64,000 bases of DNA, from positions 1-64,000 of the forward strand of contig BNBH01000027.1 in NCBI GenBank assembly GCA_014655195.1. The letters are read 5' to 3'. The translations under genes and the position numbers were made by a program. This document shows positions 36,995 to 46,522 of this stretch, piece by piece (positions within the stretch are counted from its first letter, which is position 1; each line of letters begins with the position of its first letter). Origin of the DNA: Streptomyces cellulosae (GTDB lineage: Bacteria > Actinomycetota > Actinomycetes > Streptomycetales > Streptomycetaceae). The notes beneath the pieces were generated by a model. That model searched no databases. It had not been told where the DNA came from and saw only the letters and a list, made by a program, of their open reading frames with translations.

Positions 36995-38262
36995 GTTGCC
37001 TTTTCTCCTTCGCTGAAGCGGTCCTGCCACTCGATCACGAATCTGGTTCCGGGGGCCACCTGTGTGAGCCCTCGGTCGAACTGCTGCAAGAGCTTCCTGC
37101 TCCGCCCTGACATAGGCGGCTCGCCGCCCTCGGAGAGCAGAGGCAGAGCGGTCGCCACTGCCTGGTCGGCCTCTCCCTGTGCGAGTTGGGCCAGAGCCAG
37201 GTGGATGGTGTAGTAGGTGCGGTTGCGACGTAGATCGGGCCGGAGCAGTGACAGGGTCCGGTGGAGGCGGGCCTCTGACTCATCGTGACGGCCGAGTCGA
37301 GCCATCACCAGGGCCGCCAGGCCGTCCAGCTCGGCGCGGTCGAAAAAGCCCATCCACGCAGGCCGGTCCTGGGCTGTCTCAGCGCGCTCGTAGGCCTTCT
37401 CGGCGTGAAGCAGGGTCCGCTGTGCTGCGGAGTCTTCGCCGACGGCGGCGAGGATGCCGGCCAGGCGTGCGCTGGCCAGAGAGCGGAAGAGGGCGTCCTG
37501 CCGACACACGTAGGCGCGTCGGCCGGCTTCGGCTGCGGCCAGAGCGTCATGCAGGTGAAGCTGCTGGTAGGAGAGGAGCGCAGCGTGCCCCCACAGGCGC
37601 ATCTCCATCTCACTGCTGCCTGCCATACCGGCGAGTCTCAGGGCCGTGTTCAGGTGCCCCTTCGCCCGCTTCGGCTGCTGAGCATCCACGGCGGCCCACA
37701 ACGCCGTCCCCGTGAAGGCCGCAGCCAGGTAGTACAGGCGGCGACGAACCCGATCGCTGGCTTGTCCGACTGCCTGTAGGTCGAGAGCGTGCTGCGCGTG
37801 AGCGAGCGCGCGCGTCTCCAGGCGGATACCCGCCCCGTTCTTGTTGTCGGCCGCCACCAGTTCCGCGAAGTTGCGCTCCAGCCGGTCGGCGTCGCTCATA
37901 CCTACCCGCGTCGACCCGCTGGACGGGACCTCGGGAAGGATGGCGGCGGCGGTGAAGGATGCCGTAGCCGTAGTGAAGGTCCGTCGCCGCACTGGGTCCT
38001 CCGAAGGTGCTCGCTCTCGGGCAGCAGGAGGGATGAAGCCCAGCTCCTCCGCTGTCACGCCGAATTCTTCTTCGAGAACAAGGCGTTGTCTTGCGTGCGG
38101 CCAGCGGGTTTTTCCGGTCAGCCAGTTACGGACGTGGCGGTCGGTGAGCTTGCCGGGGGTGCCTGTCAGGGCGCCGAGCCGCTTGTTCAGCCGGTCCGCC
38201 AGTTCCGCTTGCTTCATCCCTGCGCTCTCTAACCGAGCTGCAAGGTGCGGGTTCCCCGTCAT
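36991..38262 (-). CDS. XRE-family regulator with TPR-like C-terminal domain
   Basis: A 423-aa protein. Residues about 1-70 contain a Cro/C1-type HTH (NPHLAARLESAGMKQAELAD, then LTDRHVRNWLTGKTRWPHAR). The rest is all-helical with repeated TPR-like units (ALAHAQHALDLQAVGQASDR; AALLSYQQLHLHDALAAAEA; LHAEKAYERAETAQDRPAW). This architecture is common among Streptomyces regulators of specialised metabolism and development. Start at ATG 38262; a GGAGG lies 17 nt upstream. Divergent from the small-gene operon at 38478 that precedes the lanthipeptide genes, so it may control that side. Confidence 0.8.
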   Translation of the reverse strand: MTGNPHLAARLESAGMKQAELADRLNKRLGALTGTPGKLTDRHVRNWLTGKTRWPHARQRLVLEEEFGVTAEELGFIPPAARERAPSEDPVRRRTFTTATASFTAAAILPEVPSSGSTRVGMSDADRLERNFAELVAADNKNGAGIRLETRALAHAQHALDLQAVGQASDRVRRRLYYLAAAFTGTALWAAVDAQQPKRAKGHLNTALRLAGMAGSSEMEMRLWGHAALLSYQQLHLHDALAAAEAGRRAYVCRQDALFRSLASARLAGILAAVGEDSAAQRTLLHAEKAYERAETAQDRPAWMGFFDRAELDGLAALVMARLGRHDESEARLHRTLSLLRPDLRRNRTYYTIHLALAQLAQGEADQAVATALPLLSEGGEPPMSGRSRKLLQQFDRGLTQVAPGTRFVIEWQDRFSEGEKAT

Positions 38263-38477
38263 GGGCTCAAGGTAGTGGCCTCCGTCGGCTTGAGCACCTT
38301 GGCCGGTAAAAATTTCCGGTCCTACGACAGCAGAACGCCATCGGAATTGCCTGTCCACCCGCCGTAGTTGCGCGGTTACCTGTTTGGCAGGCGCCTCCCC
38401 GTGACCACTGGAGAGGGCCCGTCATCGGAAGGAAGACATCCGCACGCCGGCGGGAGAGCCAGCACCGAGGGGGTCCA

Positions 38478-38960
38478 GTGAACGGCACAACAGCTTTACA
38501 GCCGCAGATTCTGCCCGTACGTGAGGCCGACCCGGACATTCCTCTGTCGACGTGGGAACCGCCCGGCGACGTTGACGACCTGAAGCGGCTCTTCCAGGCG
38601 GTCCAAGACTGGGAGCCCGTGGACTGGAAGCGCGTCAACGAGGGACTGGACACCGTCCTCGGGGACGACGACCATCCGGCGGCCTTCCTGCCCGACCCCG
38701 CCACGGCTGACGAGCTGGCTCAGGACTTCCGGAGCGCCCTCACGCAGTTGGTGAACCGGGCCCTGCGAGACGCACAACGGACGGAGGCAGACCCGGAGAC
38801 CGCCCGGCTGCTCAGCATGGCCCGCAAGGTGCGCGTCGAGGAACTGCCGGACCATCCGGGCAAGGCCCTTGGACTCCTGCGGCGCTTGGGATCAGTCACG
38901 AGCGATCTGGTCGAGAGCCTTGAGCGGCTTGGTGTCGTTGAGGGAGTGAGCGAGTGCTGA
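38478..38960 (+). CDS. DUF6415-like small protein
   Basis: A 160-aa acidic helical protein (DVDDLKRLFQAVQDWEPVDW; DELAQDFRSALTQLVNRALR; EELPDHPGKALGLLRRLGSV). This resembles Streptomyces DUF6415 'natural product biosynthesis' proteins, an assignment from memory. The GTG start has GAGGGG nearby. It overlaps the next gene by 7 nt, forming an operon with two further small proteins upstream of the lanthipeptide cluster. Function unknown. Confidence 0.6.
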   Translation: MNGTTALQPQILPVREADPDIPLSTWEPPGDVDDLKRLFQAVQDWEPVDWKRVNEGLDTVLGDDDHPAAFLPDPATADELAQDFRSALTQLVNRALRDAQRTEADPETARLLSMARKVRVEELPDHPGKALGLLRRLGSVTSDLVESLERLGVVEGVSEC

Positions 38961-39400
38961 CCGCCTCCGGCGGGCCGCTGGTCGTGACGGCCCTCCACGC
39001 CACGACCGCGTACGACTACGAGTATTACCGCTCGCGTCTCGCCGACCCCGCCATCCTCGTCGACGCCGTCGCCATCTGCGTCTTCCGCGCCCCGCTCCTG
39101 GCCGTCCCCGTTGGCGGTACCCGCAGAGGCGGCTACATGTCCTTCGACTTGGTGACGTTGGCCATGGCCGCCAGGGATCTACTCGGCGGGCGGCCCGGCT
39201 TCCCCGACCTACGAGTGCGCTGGTCTCCGTACCGCGACACCTGCCACGTCGTCGAGTGGGGCGCACAACCGCCTGCCGACGACGTCTCCCGAGGCCGCTT
39301 CTACGGCTACAGCCCCGAGTCCATAGCCGACTTCCTGGCCGCGAAGACCTCCACGACTTCCTCTCCGGCGCTCTTGTCCCGTTCCCCCACGGTCCCGTAG
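38954..39400 (+). CDS. DUF6302-like protein
   Basis: A 148-aa protein beginning LTASGGPLVVTALHATTAYD with a GTG start, followed by YRSRLADPAILVDAVAICVF and later YGYSPESIADFLAAK. The pattern of short strands (AVAICVFRAPLLAVPVGG) and the DLRVRWSPYRDTCHVVEWG segment fit the DUF6302 family seen in Streptomyces next to DUF6415 and DUF5999 genes, as here. No catalytic motif is visible. Predicted cytoplasmic. Confidence 0.6.
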   Translation: MLTASGGPLVVTALHATTAYDYEYYRSRLADPAILVDAVAICVFRAPLLAVPVGGTRRGGYMSFDLVTLAMAARDLLGGRPGFPDLRVRWSPYRDTCHVVEWGAQPPADDVSRGRFYGYSPESIADFLAAKTSTTSSPALLSRSPTVP

Positions 39401-39446
39401 CAGCCGGAGAGGAACCACTCCCCATCCCCCCGAGAGGACGAGCAGC

Positions 39447-39632
39447 ATGTGCCGGCACACCCCTCCCTGCCCCGCCGCCGAAGCGCCGGACCGCGACGCC
39501 GCCAGAGCGGTCACCAGCGCCACCGGCACCCAGGGCTGGGCGAGGCTGTGCAACGGAGTGCTCCTCTTCGAGGACACCGGCGAACTTCTGCCGGACGGCC
39601 GCGCCGTCGAGCCCCGTCGGCCCGCCGCCTAG
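39447..39632 (+). CDS. DUF5999-like small Cys-containing protein
   Basis: A 61-aa protein starting MCRHTPPCPAAEAPDRDAAR and containing LCNGVLLFEDTGELLPDG, the typical DUF5999 pattern. N-terminal Cys/His residues (C2, H4, C8) could bind metal. A GAGGACGAG signal precedes the ATG. It ends the small operon before the lanthipeptide methyltransferase gene. Confidence 0.65.
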   Translation: MCRHTPPCPAAEAPDRDAARAVTSATGTQGWARLCNGVLLFEDTGELLPDGRAVEPRRPAA

Positions 39633-39688
39633 AACGACCGCTCGGCGGTCCTGATGTGACGGATCGGGCCGACGAGCGGTTCACCACC

Positions 39689-39734
39689 CCGGTGCGGGGT
39701 GCCGCCCCGTTCCATCCGAGGCGCCCCGCACCGG
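39689..39734 (+). other. inverted repeat in the leader of the lanthipeptide operon
   Basis: CCGGTGCGGGG (39689-39699) and CCCCGCACCGG (39724-39734) form an 11-bp perfect stem with a 24-nt loop, 57 nt before the methyltransferase start. A smaller stem, GACCGC-TCG-GCGGTC, lies at 39636-39650. Either could act as the terminator of the upstream small operon or a leader structure. Confidence 0.45.
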
Positions 39735-39791
39735 CCACCGCCCCACCAGCCCCCAACCCTCTGCGCGCGGGCGCCGAGAAGGAGAACGTAC

Positions 39792-41039
39792 GTGGATACC
39801 GCCCCCGACATGACGACCGACGACGCGCACAGCGCTCCCGTCACCGAGCAGCAGTGGCGCGACCGTATGGTGCAGCGCCTCATCGAGACGGGAGACGCCC
39901 GCAGCCCGCGCGTCGTGGCCGCCTTCCGCAAGGTGCCCCGGCACCTGGCAGTGCCCGGCGCGGAGATGGCCGCGAGCTACGACCCCGAGAACCCGCTGAT
40001 CACCAAGACGGACGCAACCGGTCAGCACGTCAGCTCGGTGTCGGCACCGCGCATCCAGGCCATGCAGATCGAGCAGGCCGACATCCAGCCGGGGATGAAC
40101 GTCCTGGAGATCGGCTCCGGCGGCGTGAACGCCGCCTACCTTGCCGAGCTGGTGGGCGAGAGCGGGCGCGTCGTCACCATGGACATCGACCCCGAGGTCA
40201 CCCAGCGCGCCAGGGACTTCCTGAAAACGACCGGGTACCGGAACGTCACGGTGATCACTGCCGACGCTTCCGGCGGGGCCGTCGACTTCCAGCCCTACGA
40301 CCGCATCATCGTCACCGTGCAGGCCGCGGACATCCCGTCTGCCTGGCTGCACCAGCTGAACGACCGAGGCCGGCTCGTGGTCCCGCTGCGGATGCGCGGC
40401 ATGACCCGCAGCATCGCCTTCGTCCGCGACGACCACCGGCTGGTGAGTGACGGCGTCGAGCTGTGCGGCTTCGTCCCGATGCAGGGCGCCGGCGAGAACC
40501 GCATGCGGGTGGCCCTCATCCACGATGTCGAGGGCGAGGAGATCGGGCTGCGCCTGGACGACCAGCCCGAGCCCGACACCAAGGCCCTGGCCGCAGCGCT
40601 GAGCATGCCCCGCTGTGAGGCATGGTCCGGCGTGACGCTCGCGGGGGACGAGTCCAACGAGCACCTGGACCTGTGGCTGGCGACCGCGCTGGACGACCTG
40701 TCGCTGATCGCTGCGACGCCGGCCGCCCGCGAGCGCGGTCTCGTCGCCTCCGCATCGCCGCTCGGCATCCCCACCCTCGTGGACGCCGACAGCTTCGGCT
40801 ACCGCACCGTGCGGCGCACCGAGGACCCCGACCGGTTCGAGCTGGGCGCGATCGGCCACGGGCCGCGGGGCCGGGAGGTCGCCGAGCGGCTGGTTGCGGA
40901 GATCCAGACGTGGAACGGCGAGCACCGCGGCGACCGCGCGCACATCGAGGTCTACCCGGCCGGGACGCCGGACGACCAACTTCCCGCGGGCCGGGTCATC
41001 AACCGGCCGCAATCGCGGGTCACGATCTCCTGGCCGTGA
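39792..41039 (+). CDS. FxLD-system protein-L-isoaspartate methyltransferase-like enzyme
   Basis: A 415-aa protein homologous to PCMT. SAM motif I is NVLEIGSGGVNAAYLAELVG starting at residue about 103, followed by VTMDIDPEVTQRARDFL and DFQPYDRIIVTV. The N-terminal SAPRIQAMQIEQADIQPG region matches PCMT substrate-site sequence. A C-terminal extension of about 200 residues sets it apart from housekeeping PCMT and fits the methyltransferases of FxLD-type lanthipeptide clusters. Known relatives methylate a precursor Asp, which then forms aspartimide and isoaspartate; the likely target here is Asp46 of the adjacent precursor. The GTG start at 39792 has AAGGAG at good spacing. Confidence 0.85.
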   Translation: MDTAPDMTTDDAHSAPVTEQQWRDRMVQRLIETGDARSPRVVAAFRKVPRHLAVPGAEMAASYDPENPLITKTDATGQHVSSVSAPRIQAMQIEQADIQPGMNVLEIGSGGVNAAYLAELVGESGRVVTMDIDPEVTQRARDFLKTTGYRNVTVITADASGGAVDFQPYDRIIVTVQAADIPSAWLHQLNDRGRLVVPLRMRGMTRSIAFVRDDHRLVSDGVELCGFVPMQGAGENRMRVALIHDVEGEEIGLRLDDQPEPDTKALAAALSMPRCEAWSGVTLAGDESNEHLDLWLATALDDLSLIAATPAARERGLVASASPLGIPTLVDADSFGYRTVRRTEDPDRFELGAIGHGPRGREVAERLVAEIQTWNGEHRGDRAHIEVYPAGTPDDQLPAGRVINRPQSRVTISWP

Positions 41040-41104
41040 CGCCGCCGGCGTCGCGACCAGGTGGGCAGAGCACATCCCACTTCTCCCTGTAGGAGGCGTA
41101 CGAG

Positions 41105-41302
41105 ATGGCACCGAAGAGCACCAGCACCACTCTGAAGGCCGCGACCGACTTCCCGGGCACCGACGGGTCGGAGTTCGACCTGAACATCGAGACCGTCACC
41201 TCCGCCGCCATCCCCGGCGCGCTGCTGAACGACACCGGTGACGGCTGCGGTTCGACCTGCCAGTCCGCCTGCTCCAACAGCACCTGCATCAGCGGCGGCT
41301 GA
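41105..41302 (+). CDS. FxLD-family class I lanthipeptide precursor
   Basis: A 65-aa peptide. The leader contains the F-D-L-N box (residues 24-27; the class I leader recognition motif of this family) followed by IETV. The probable core starts around residue 42: NDTGDGCGSTCQSACSNSTC plus ISGG. It has four Cys (48, 52, 56, 61) and eight Ser/Thr (T44, S50, T51, S54, S57, S59, T60, S63), enough for up to four (methyl)lanthionine rings. The Asp46-Gly47 pair is a favourable site for aspartimide/isoaspartate formation by the neighbouring methyltransferase. AGGAGG lies before the ATG. The exact leader cleavage site is not determined. Confidence 0.88.
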   Translation: MAPKSTSTTLKAATDFPGTDGSEFDLNIETVTSAAIPGALLNDTGDGCGSTCQSACSNSTCISGG

Positions 41303-41317
41303 CCGGCCGCTTCTTCA

Positions 41318-41356
41318 CCCGGGGTGGGCCGAGCAGCCGGCCCGGCCCACCCCGGG
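41318..41356 (+). terminator. attenuator/terminator hairpin between precursor and dehydratase genes
   Basis: CCCGGGGTGGGCCG (41318-41331) pairs perfectly with CGGCCCACCCCGGG (41343-41356) around an 11-nt loop. Its position just after the precursor stop and before the LanB start is typical of hairpins that let more precursor than enzyme be made. Confidence 0.75.
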
Positions 41357-41380
41357 CACGACCACGAAGGAGGCAGAGCG

Positions 41381-44300
41381 ATGTACCACGCAGTTGACGC
41401 GAGCATGATCAGGGTGTCGGCGTTCCAGCTGACGCCCCCGTCGTCGTCCTGGCCCGCTGTCGGCGCGGACGGCAGCCCCGACGCCGCGGCGTGCCGAGCG
41501 TGGATCGAAAGCGTCTGGACGGACGACGCCCGAGCCGCTGCCATCGAACTCGCCTCGCCGGTCCTCGCCGACAGCGTGCGGAGGGTCCTCACCAGCGGGG
41601 CACGCCCGTCCAGGACCATCCGCACCGCCGCCGCGCTAATGCGCTACGTCCTGCGCATGCAGTACCGCGCCACACCGTTCGGCCTGTTCGCCGGACCCGC
41701 ACCTCTGCGCCTCAGCCCCGCGACGCGCGTACGCATGGGGACGGACCACCGGGCCTTCGCCAGCGCGGACGCGGACTGGCTGCACGACGTCATCACCACT
41801 CTGGAACGCGACCCCCACCTGCTGCGACACCTGGGAGTGATCGCCGATCCCACCTGCGGTCCGCGGGACCCGCATCGACGTCCCCTACCACCCGGGGCCG
41901 GACGGCGCTGCCGCGACCACCCTGCGCCGCACGCGGGCGGCCGAGAAGGTGCTCGCCGCGACGCAGTCCCCCGCCACCGTCGGCGACATCGTGGACAAGC
42001 TGCACGCCGAGTACCCGAACGCATCGCTGGAGACGATCACGGCCATGGTGAGCGACCTCATCGCGCACCGCGTACTCCTGACCAGCCTGCATGCCCCGAT
42101 GACGAGCGAGGACGCCCTGGGCCACCTCCTGGAGCAGCTCGACGCCGCCGATGCCGCGCCGCTGGCTCCTACGGTCTCCGCTCTCCGCCGCGTCCACGAC
42201 ATCCTCGTACTGCACGATGGCGCGGCACCGGCTGAGCAGCGCGCCCTGCGCACCCGGGCAACCGCGGCCATGGCCGAGGTGACCGGGATGGCCGGCGGCA
42301 GCCTCGCGGTGAACCTCCGTCCCGACTGCGACGTCGTACTGCCCGAGGCCGTCACGCAGGAGGCCGCCGGCGCGCTGGAGACCATCGCCCGCATCACGCC
42401 CTTCCCGCACGGCACGGCGGCCTGGGGCGACTACCGCGTGCGCTTCCTGGAGCGCTACAGCATGGGCAAGATCATCCCGCTGCGCGACCTCACCGACCCG
42501 GACACCGGCCTCGGATTCCCGGTCGGCTACCGCGGCACCGTCCTCAAGCGCCCGGTCCTGGCGACCACTGAGCGCGACGAACACCTGCTGGCCCTCGCGC
42601 AGAACGCGGCGCTCGACCACCGGACGGAGGTCGAGCTGACCGCCCGGGACATCGAGGCCCTGACCGTGGACGAGCCCCGGCAGGTCCCCGCCCACGTCGA
42701 ACTGTGCTTCACCGTGCTCGCGCAAACACCCCGCGACCTCGACGAAGGCCGGTTCGAACTGTCCGTGGTGGGCCTGTCCCTCGCGGCCGGCACGATCACG
42801 GGCCGTTTCCTCAGCACACTGGACCGCGCCGACCGCGACCGGATGGCCGCCGCCTACGCCGAGCTCCCGACACTCACCGAGGGCGCCGAGCGCGTGCAGG
42901 TCTCCGGGCCGCCCCTGAAGGTGTCCACATACAACGTCAGCCGTGCTCCGGCCGTCGTCCCCCACCTGCTGTCCGTCGGCGAGTACAACCCCGCGGCCAC
43001 CCTGAACGTCGACGACCTAGGCGTCGTAGCCGACGCCGAACGCCTCTACCTGGTGGCGCTCTCGACCGGGCAGCTCCTCGAACCGTCGGTGATGAACGCC
43101 GTCGAAGTGAGCAACCACACGCACCCGTTGATCCGGTTCGTGAGCGAACTGCACCGCTCCCACAGCGCCGTCCTCATCCCCTTCGCCTGGGGAGCAGCCT
43201 CCCGGCTGCCGTTCTTGCCCGAGATCCGCGTCGGCCGGACCATCCTGTCCCCGGCCCGCTGGCGGCTGCGAGCCGCCGACCTCGACGCCACACACAGCTG
43301 GATGAAGGCCCTGATGGACTGGCGGGTCCGCTGCGGCGTGCCTCGGGCCGTGTACGTCGGGGAGGACGACCGCCGACTCCGCCTGGACCTCGACATCCCC
43401 GCCCACCAGTACCTGCTGCGCACCGAGCTGGAGCGCCACCACACGGTCGTCCTGCACGAGGCGCCTGCCGGGAGCCAGCTCGGCTGGATCGGCCGCGCCC
43501 ACGAGGTCACCGCGGCGTTCGCCTCCGACCAGGCGTCACCTCAGCCCCGGTGCCGGCCGCTGGCCGCCCACCGCCGGGACTCCGGCCGCCTGCCGGGCCG
43601 AGACGAGCACGTGTACCTGAAGGTGTACGGCAGCACCGGCCGCGCCGAAGAAGTGCTGACCTTCCACCTGCCCCGGCTGCTGCTCGACTTTGGGGCCGAG
43701 CCGCCCACCATGTGGTTCATCCGCTACGCCGACCCCGAAAGCCACCTGCGTATCCGGCTGCGCCTGGAGGATCCCGACGCCTTCGGTGAAGCCGCGCAGC
43801 GGGTGGCGGCATGGGCGAGCGAGCTGCGCAGCGAGGGGCTGATCCACCGCGTGCAGTGGGACACCGACGAGCCCGAGACCGGCCGCTACGGCACCGGTGC
43901 TTTGCTGGAAGCCGCGGAGCGGTACTTCGAGGCGGACTCCGCCGCCGCCATCGCACAGTTCCGCCTCTCCCTGCCCTCCAGCCTGCGGCCAGCCGTCACC
44001 GCCGCCAGCATGGTGGACATCGCCGTCGCGCTCCTCGGCCCACAAGAGTCCGGATGGCGCTGGCTGACACGGCACATCTCCAAGGACGAGGGCGCGGCGT
44101 CGCCGCGTGACGTGCAGGCCCTGGCGGTACGCCTCGCGGACCCCGACGCATCCGCTGCTGTACTGCGCGAGTACCCCACCGGAGGGCACGTCGCCGGGAT
44201 GTGGGCGCTGCGCCGCCGGGCCCTGCACGAGTACGGGCGAGCACTCGACACCGCGGGCATCGACCCCGCCAGCGTGCTGCTGTCCCTGCTCCACATGCAC

Positions 44301-44408
44301 CACAACCGCGCAGCGGGCATCGACCCGGCCGCCGAAGCCGCCTGCCGCCGCCTCGCCCGCAACGCCAGCCTGTCCTGGATCAAGCGCACCGAAGGAGCAA
44401 CGCGGTGA
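41381..44408 (+). pseudogene. lanB: class I lanthipeptide dehydratase LanB, one-base frameshift
   Basis: The first frame starts at ATG 41381 (AAGGAGG upstream) and reads LanB N-terminal sequence (RTAAALMRYVLRMQYRATPF, GLFAGPAPLRLSP) up to ADPTC. The second frame carries the rest from VRGTRIDVPYHPG at 41859 to 44408. Removing one G near 41858 joins them into a 1008-aa protein, the normal length. It includes the tRNA-Glu-dependent glutamylation domain and the C-terminal SpaB_C elimination domain (VYLKVYGSTGRAEEVLTFHL, WFIRYADPESHLRIRLRL). It would dehydrate Ser/Thr of the precursor. The lesion may be a true inactivating mutation or a sequencing error; the rest of the gene is well preserved. Confidence 0.85.
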
Positions 44409-45556
44409 CCACCACCCCGCCTAAGGCCAACACCTCCCTCGCCAACCGCCAGTCCCTGGCACACGGCCCGCTGGGCGCCGCTCTCCTCGACGTGGAGCGC
44501 GCCCACCTCGGGATCGACACCTGGCAGGCCGCGCACCGCAAGCTCGCCATCGCCGCACCCCTCATCGACGGAGACGACGCCAGCCTGTTCCTCGGTGCCC
44601 CCGCGATGGCCTACGTCCTGCACATGGCGGCCGACAACAGCAACCGCTACGCCGGAGCGCTGCACACCCTGGACGACGTCGTGGCCGGCTGCACACGGCG
44701 CCGCCTCACCGCAGTGCACGCGCGCATCGACCAAGGGCGCCTGACCACCTTCGCCGAGTACGACCTGTTCCGCGGGCTGACCGGGTTTGGCGCGCTGCTT
44801 CTGCGCCGACAGCCCGACGGGCAGGAACTGCGGCGGGTGCTGGAGTACCTGGTGCGGCTCACCGAACCGGTGACCGGGCCGGACGGGAAGCATCGGCCCG
44901 GCTGGTGGGTCGGCCATGCCCCGGCCTCGAACGCGGCGGCCACACCCGGCGGGCACGCGAACGCCGGCCTCGCGCACGGCATCACCGGCCCCCTCGCCCT
45001 GCTGGCACTCGCCCATCGCCGCGGCATCACCGTAGCGGGCCAAGAGGCCGCGATGAGCCGCATCCTGCGCTGGCTGGACGCCATACGGCAGAGCGATCAC
45101 CACGGAACCCACTGGCCGCGCTGGGTCAGTGACACCGGCCCCGCACCCACCCACGTCGCCGCCCCCTCTTGGTGCTACGGCACGCCCGGCATCGCCCGAG
45201 CCCAGCAGCTCGCCGCCATCGCCCTCGGCGACGACGACCGCAAACGCGCAGCCGAGCGCGCCCTGCTGTACTGCCTCGCTGACGATCGCCAGCTCGCCCG
45301 GCTCCACGGCCGCGGCCTGTGCCACGGCGTCGGCGGCCTCGTCCGCACGGTGCAGCGTGTCGCAGAGGAGGCAGAGACTCCCCTGCCGTTCCAGGAGTGG
45401 CTCGCCGTAACCGGCTCCGAACGCTTCCTCGCGGCAGACGCCCCGGAGCAGCCCGGCTTCCTGGAGGGAGCAGCCGGCGCCAGCCTGGCGTTCCGCACCG
45501 TCGAACCCGGCGCCCGGAGTGTGACGGACTGGGACGCCTGCCTGCTGCTGAGCTGA
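44405..45556 (+). CDS. lanC: lanthionine cyclase LanC
   Basis: A 383-aa cyclase expected to add Cys thiols to the dehydrated residues. Zinc ligands fit Cys257 (SWCYGTPG) and the Cys306-His307 pair (LCHGVGG), and GLAHGITG near residue 195 is the conserved His loop. The GTG start at 44405 overlaps the LanB stop (GTGA), so the two are translationally coupled. Confidence 0.88.
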   Translation: MTTTPPKANTSLANRQSLAHGPLGAALLDVERAHLGIDTWQAAHRKLAIAAPLIDGDDASLFLGAPAMAYVLHMAADNSNRYAGALHTLDDVVAGCTRRRLTAVHARIDQGRLTTFAEYDLFRGLTGFGALLLRRQPDGQELRRVLEYLVRLTEPVTGPDGKHRPGWWVGHAPASNAAATPGGHANAGLAHGITGPLALLALAHRRGITVAGQEAAMSRILRWLDAIRQSDHHGTHWPRWVSDTGPAPTHVAAPSWCYGTPGIARAQQLAAIALGDDDRKRAAERALLYCLADDRQLARLHGRGLCHGVGGLVRTVQRVAEEAETPLPFQEWLAVTGSERFLAADAPEQPGFLEGAAGASLAFRTVEPGARSVTDWDACLLLS

Positions 45557-45571
45557 GGGAGCGGTCAGGCT

Positions 45572-46522
45572 ATGCACAACAGAACCGTGCCCGAGGACGC
45601 CGTGCTGTCCGTCCTCGGCGGCGTGCCGATCGAGGCCGCAGCCAGGCGCGCCGAAACCTCCCCGGCCCGCTTGGCGGAGGCCGTCGAGCGCTACCGGACT
45701 GCCGGCCAGGCGGCACTCCACCAGCAATCCGCGGGCTGGTACCAGGTGTACGTGAAGTTCGCCGATTACTCCACGGCTGCCCGCGCCTTCCGGGCCTACC
45801 TCCTCCCCGCGCTGGGAGAGGAGACCGTCGGGCCCTGGTGGTTCCTCCGCAAACACCCCTACTGGCGGCTGCGGGTCCACCCAGCGCCCGGTGCCCCCGC
45901 CGAGCCCGTGATCTCGCACGTGACACAGGCCCTCCACTCGGCGGCGTCCTGGGGAGTGGTGGAGGAATGGAAGCCCTCCCTCTACGAACCAGAGGCCATC
46001 GCCTTCGGCGGGCTTCAAGGTCTGGAGATCGCGCACCGCCTGTTCCACGCCGACAGCCTCGGTGTTCTCGCATACGACCAGCTCGCCGAAAAGGGCGTCG
46101 ATCGCCTGCCCGACGCCAAGGTCGTCTCCCTGCTTCTCCTCGCCTCGCTCCTGCGATCCGCCGGGCTGGAGTGGGGCGAGCAAGGGGACGTATGGGGTCA
46201 GGTAGAAGCCAAGCGAGCACTGCCGGCCGACGTCCCGCCAGCCAAGATCAGCGCCATGGTGGACCCGATGCGCAGCCTCCTTACGGTGGACGCGGGCGCA
46301 GTCTTCGCCGAGAGCGCTCTGGCGTCTCTGCGCACGTGGCTCACGGGCATGAGACGCGAAGGCCAAGCTCTCCAGCAGGCGGCGCATGCCAACCGCCTCG
46401 GGCTGGGCCTACGCGGCATCCTGGCCAAGCACGTCACATTCCACTGGAACAGGATGGGATTCAGCGTCCGGCAGCAGGCCATATGGGCACGCGCATCCCG
46501 AGAAGCCTTACTTGGACAGTGA
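45572..46522 (+). CDS. stand-alone thiopeptide-type dehydratase elimination-domain protein
   Basis: A 316-aa protein resembling the C-terminal (SpaB_C/TIGR03891-type) domain of LanB: WYQVYVKFADYSTAARAFRA, GPWWFLRKHPYWRLRVHPA, YEPEAIAFGGLQGLEIAHRL. Such stand-alone proteins perform glutamate elimination in thiopeptide pathways and also accompany FxLD clusters. Since the neighbouring LanB already has this domain, its exact role is unclear. It starts 15 nt after LanC with ATG. Confidence 0.78.
   Translation: MHNRTVPEDAVLSVLGGVPIEAAARRAETSPARLAEAVERYRTAGQAALHQQSAGWYQVYVKFADYSTAARAFRAYLLPALGEETVGPWWFLRKHPYWRLRVHPAPGAPAEPVISHVTQALHSAASWGVVEEWKPSLYEPEAIAFGGLQGLEIAHRLFHADSLGVLAYDQLAEKGVDRLPDAKVVSLLLLASLLRSAGLEWGEQGDVWGQVEAKRALPADVPPAKISAMVDPMRSLLTVDAGAVFAESALASLRTWLTGMRREGQALQQAAHANRLGLGLRGILAKHVTFHWNRMGFSVRQQAIWARASREALLGQ

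Noticed and set aside
43886..46387. 833-codon minus-strand open frame
   Set aside because: Antisense shadow of LanB, LanC and the elimination-domain gene.
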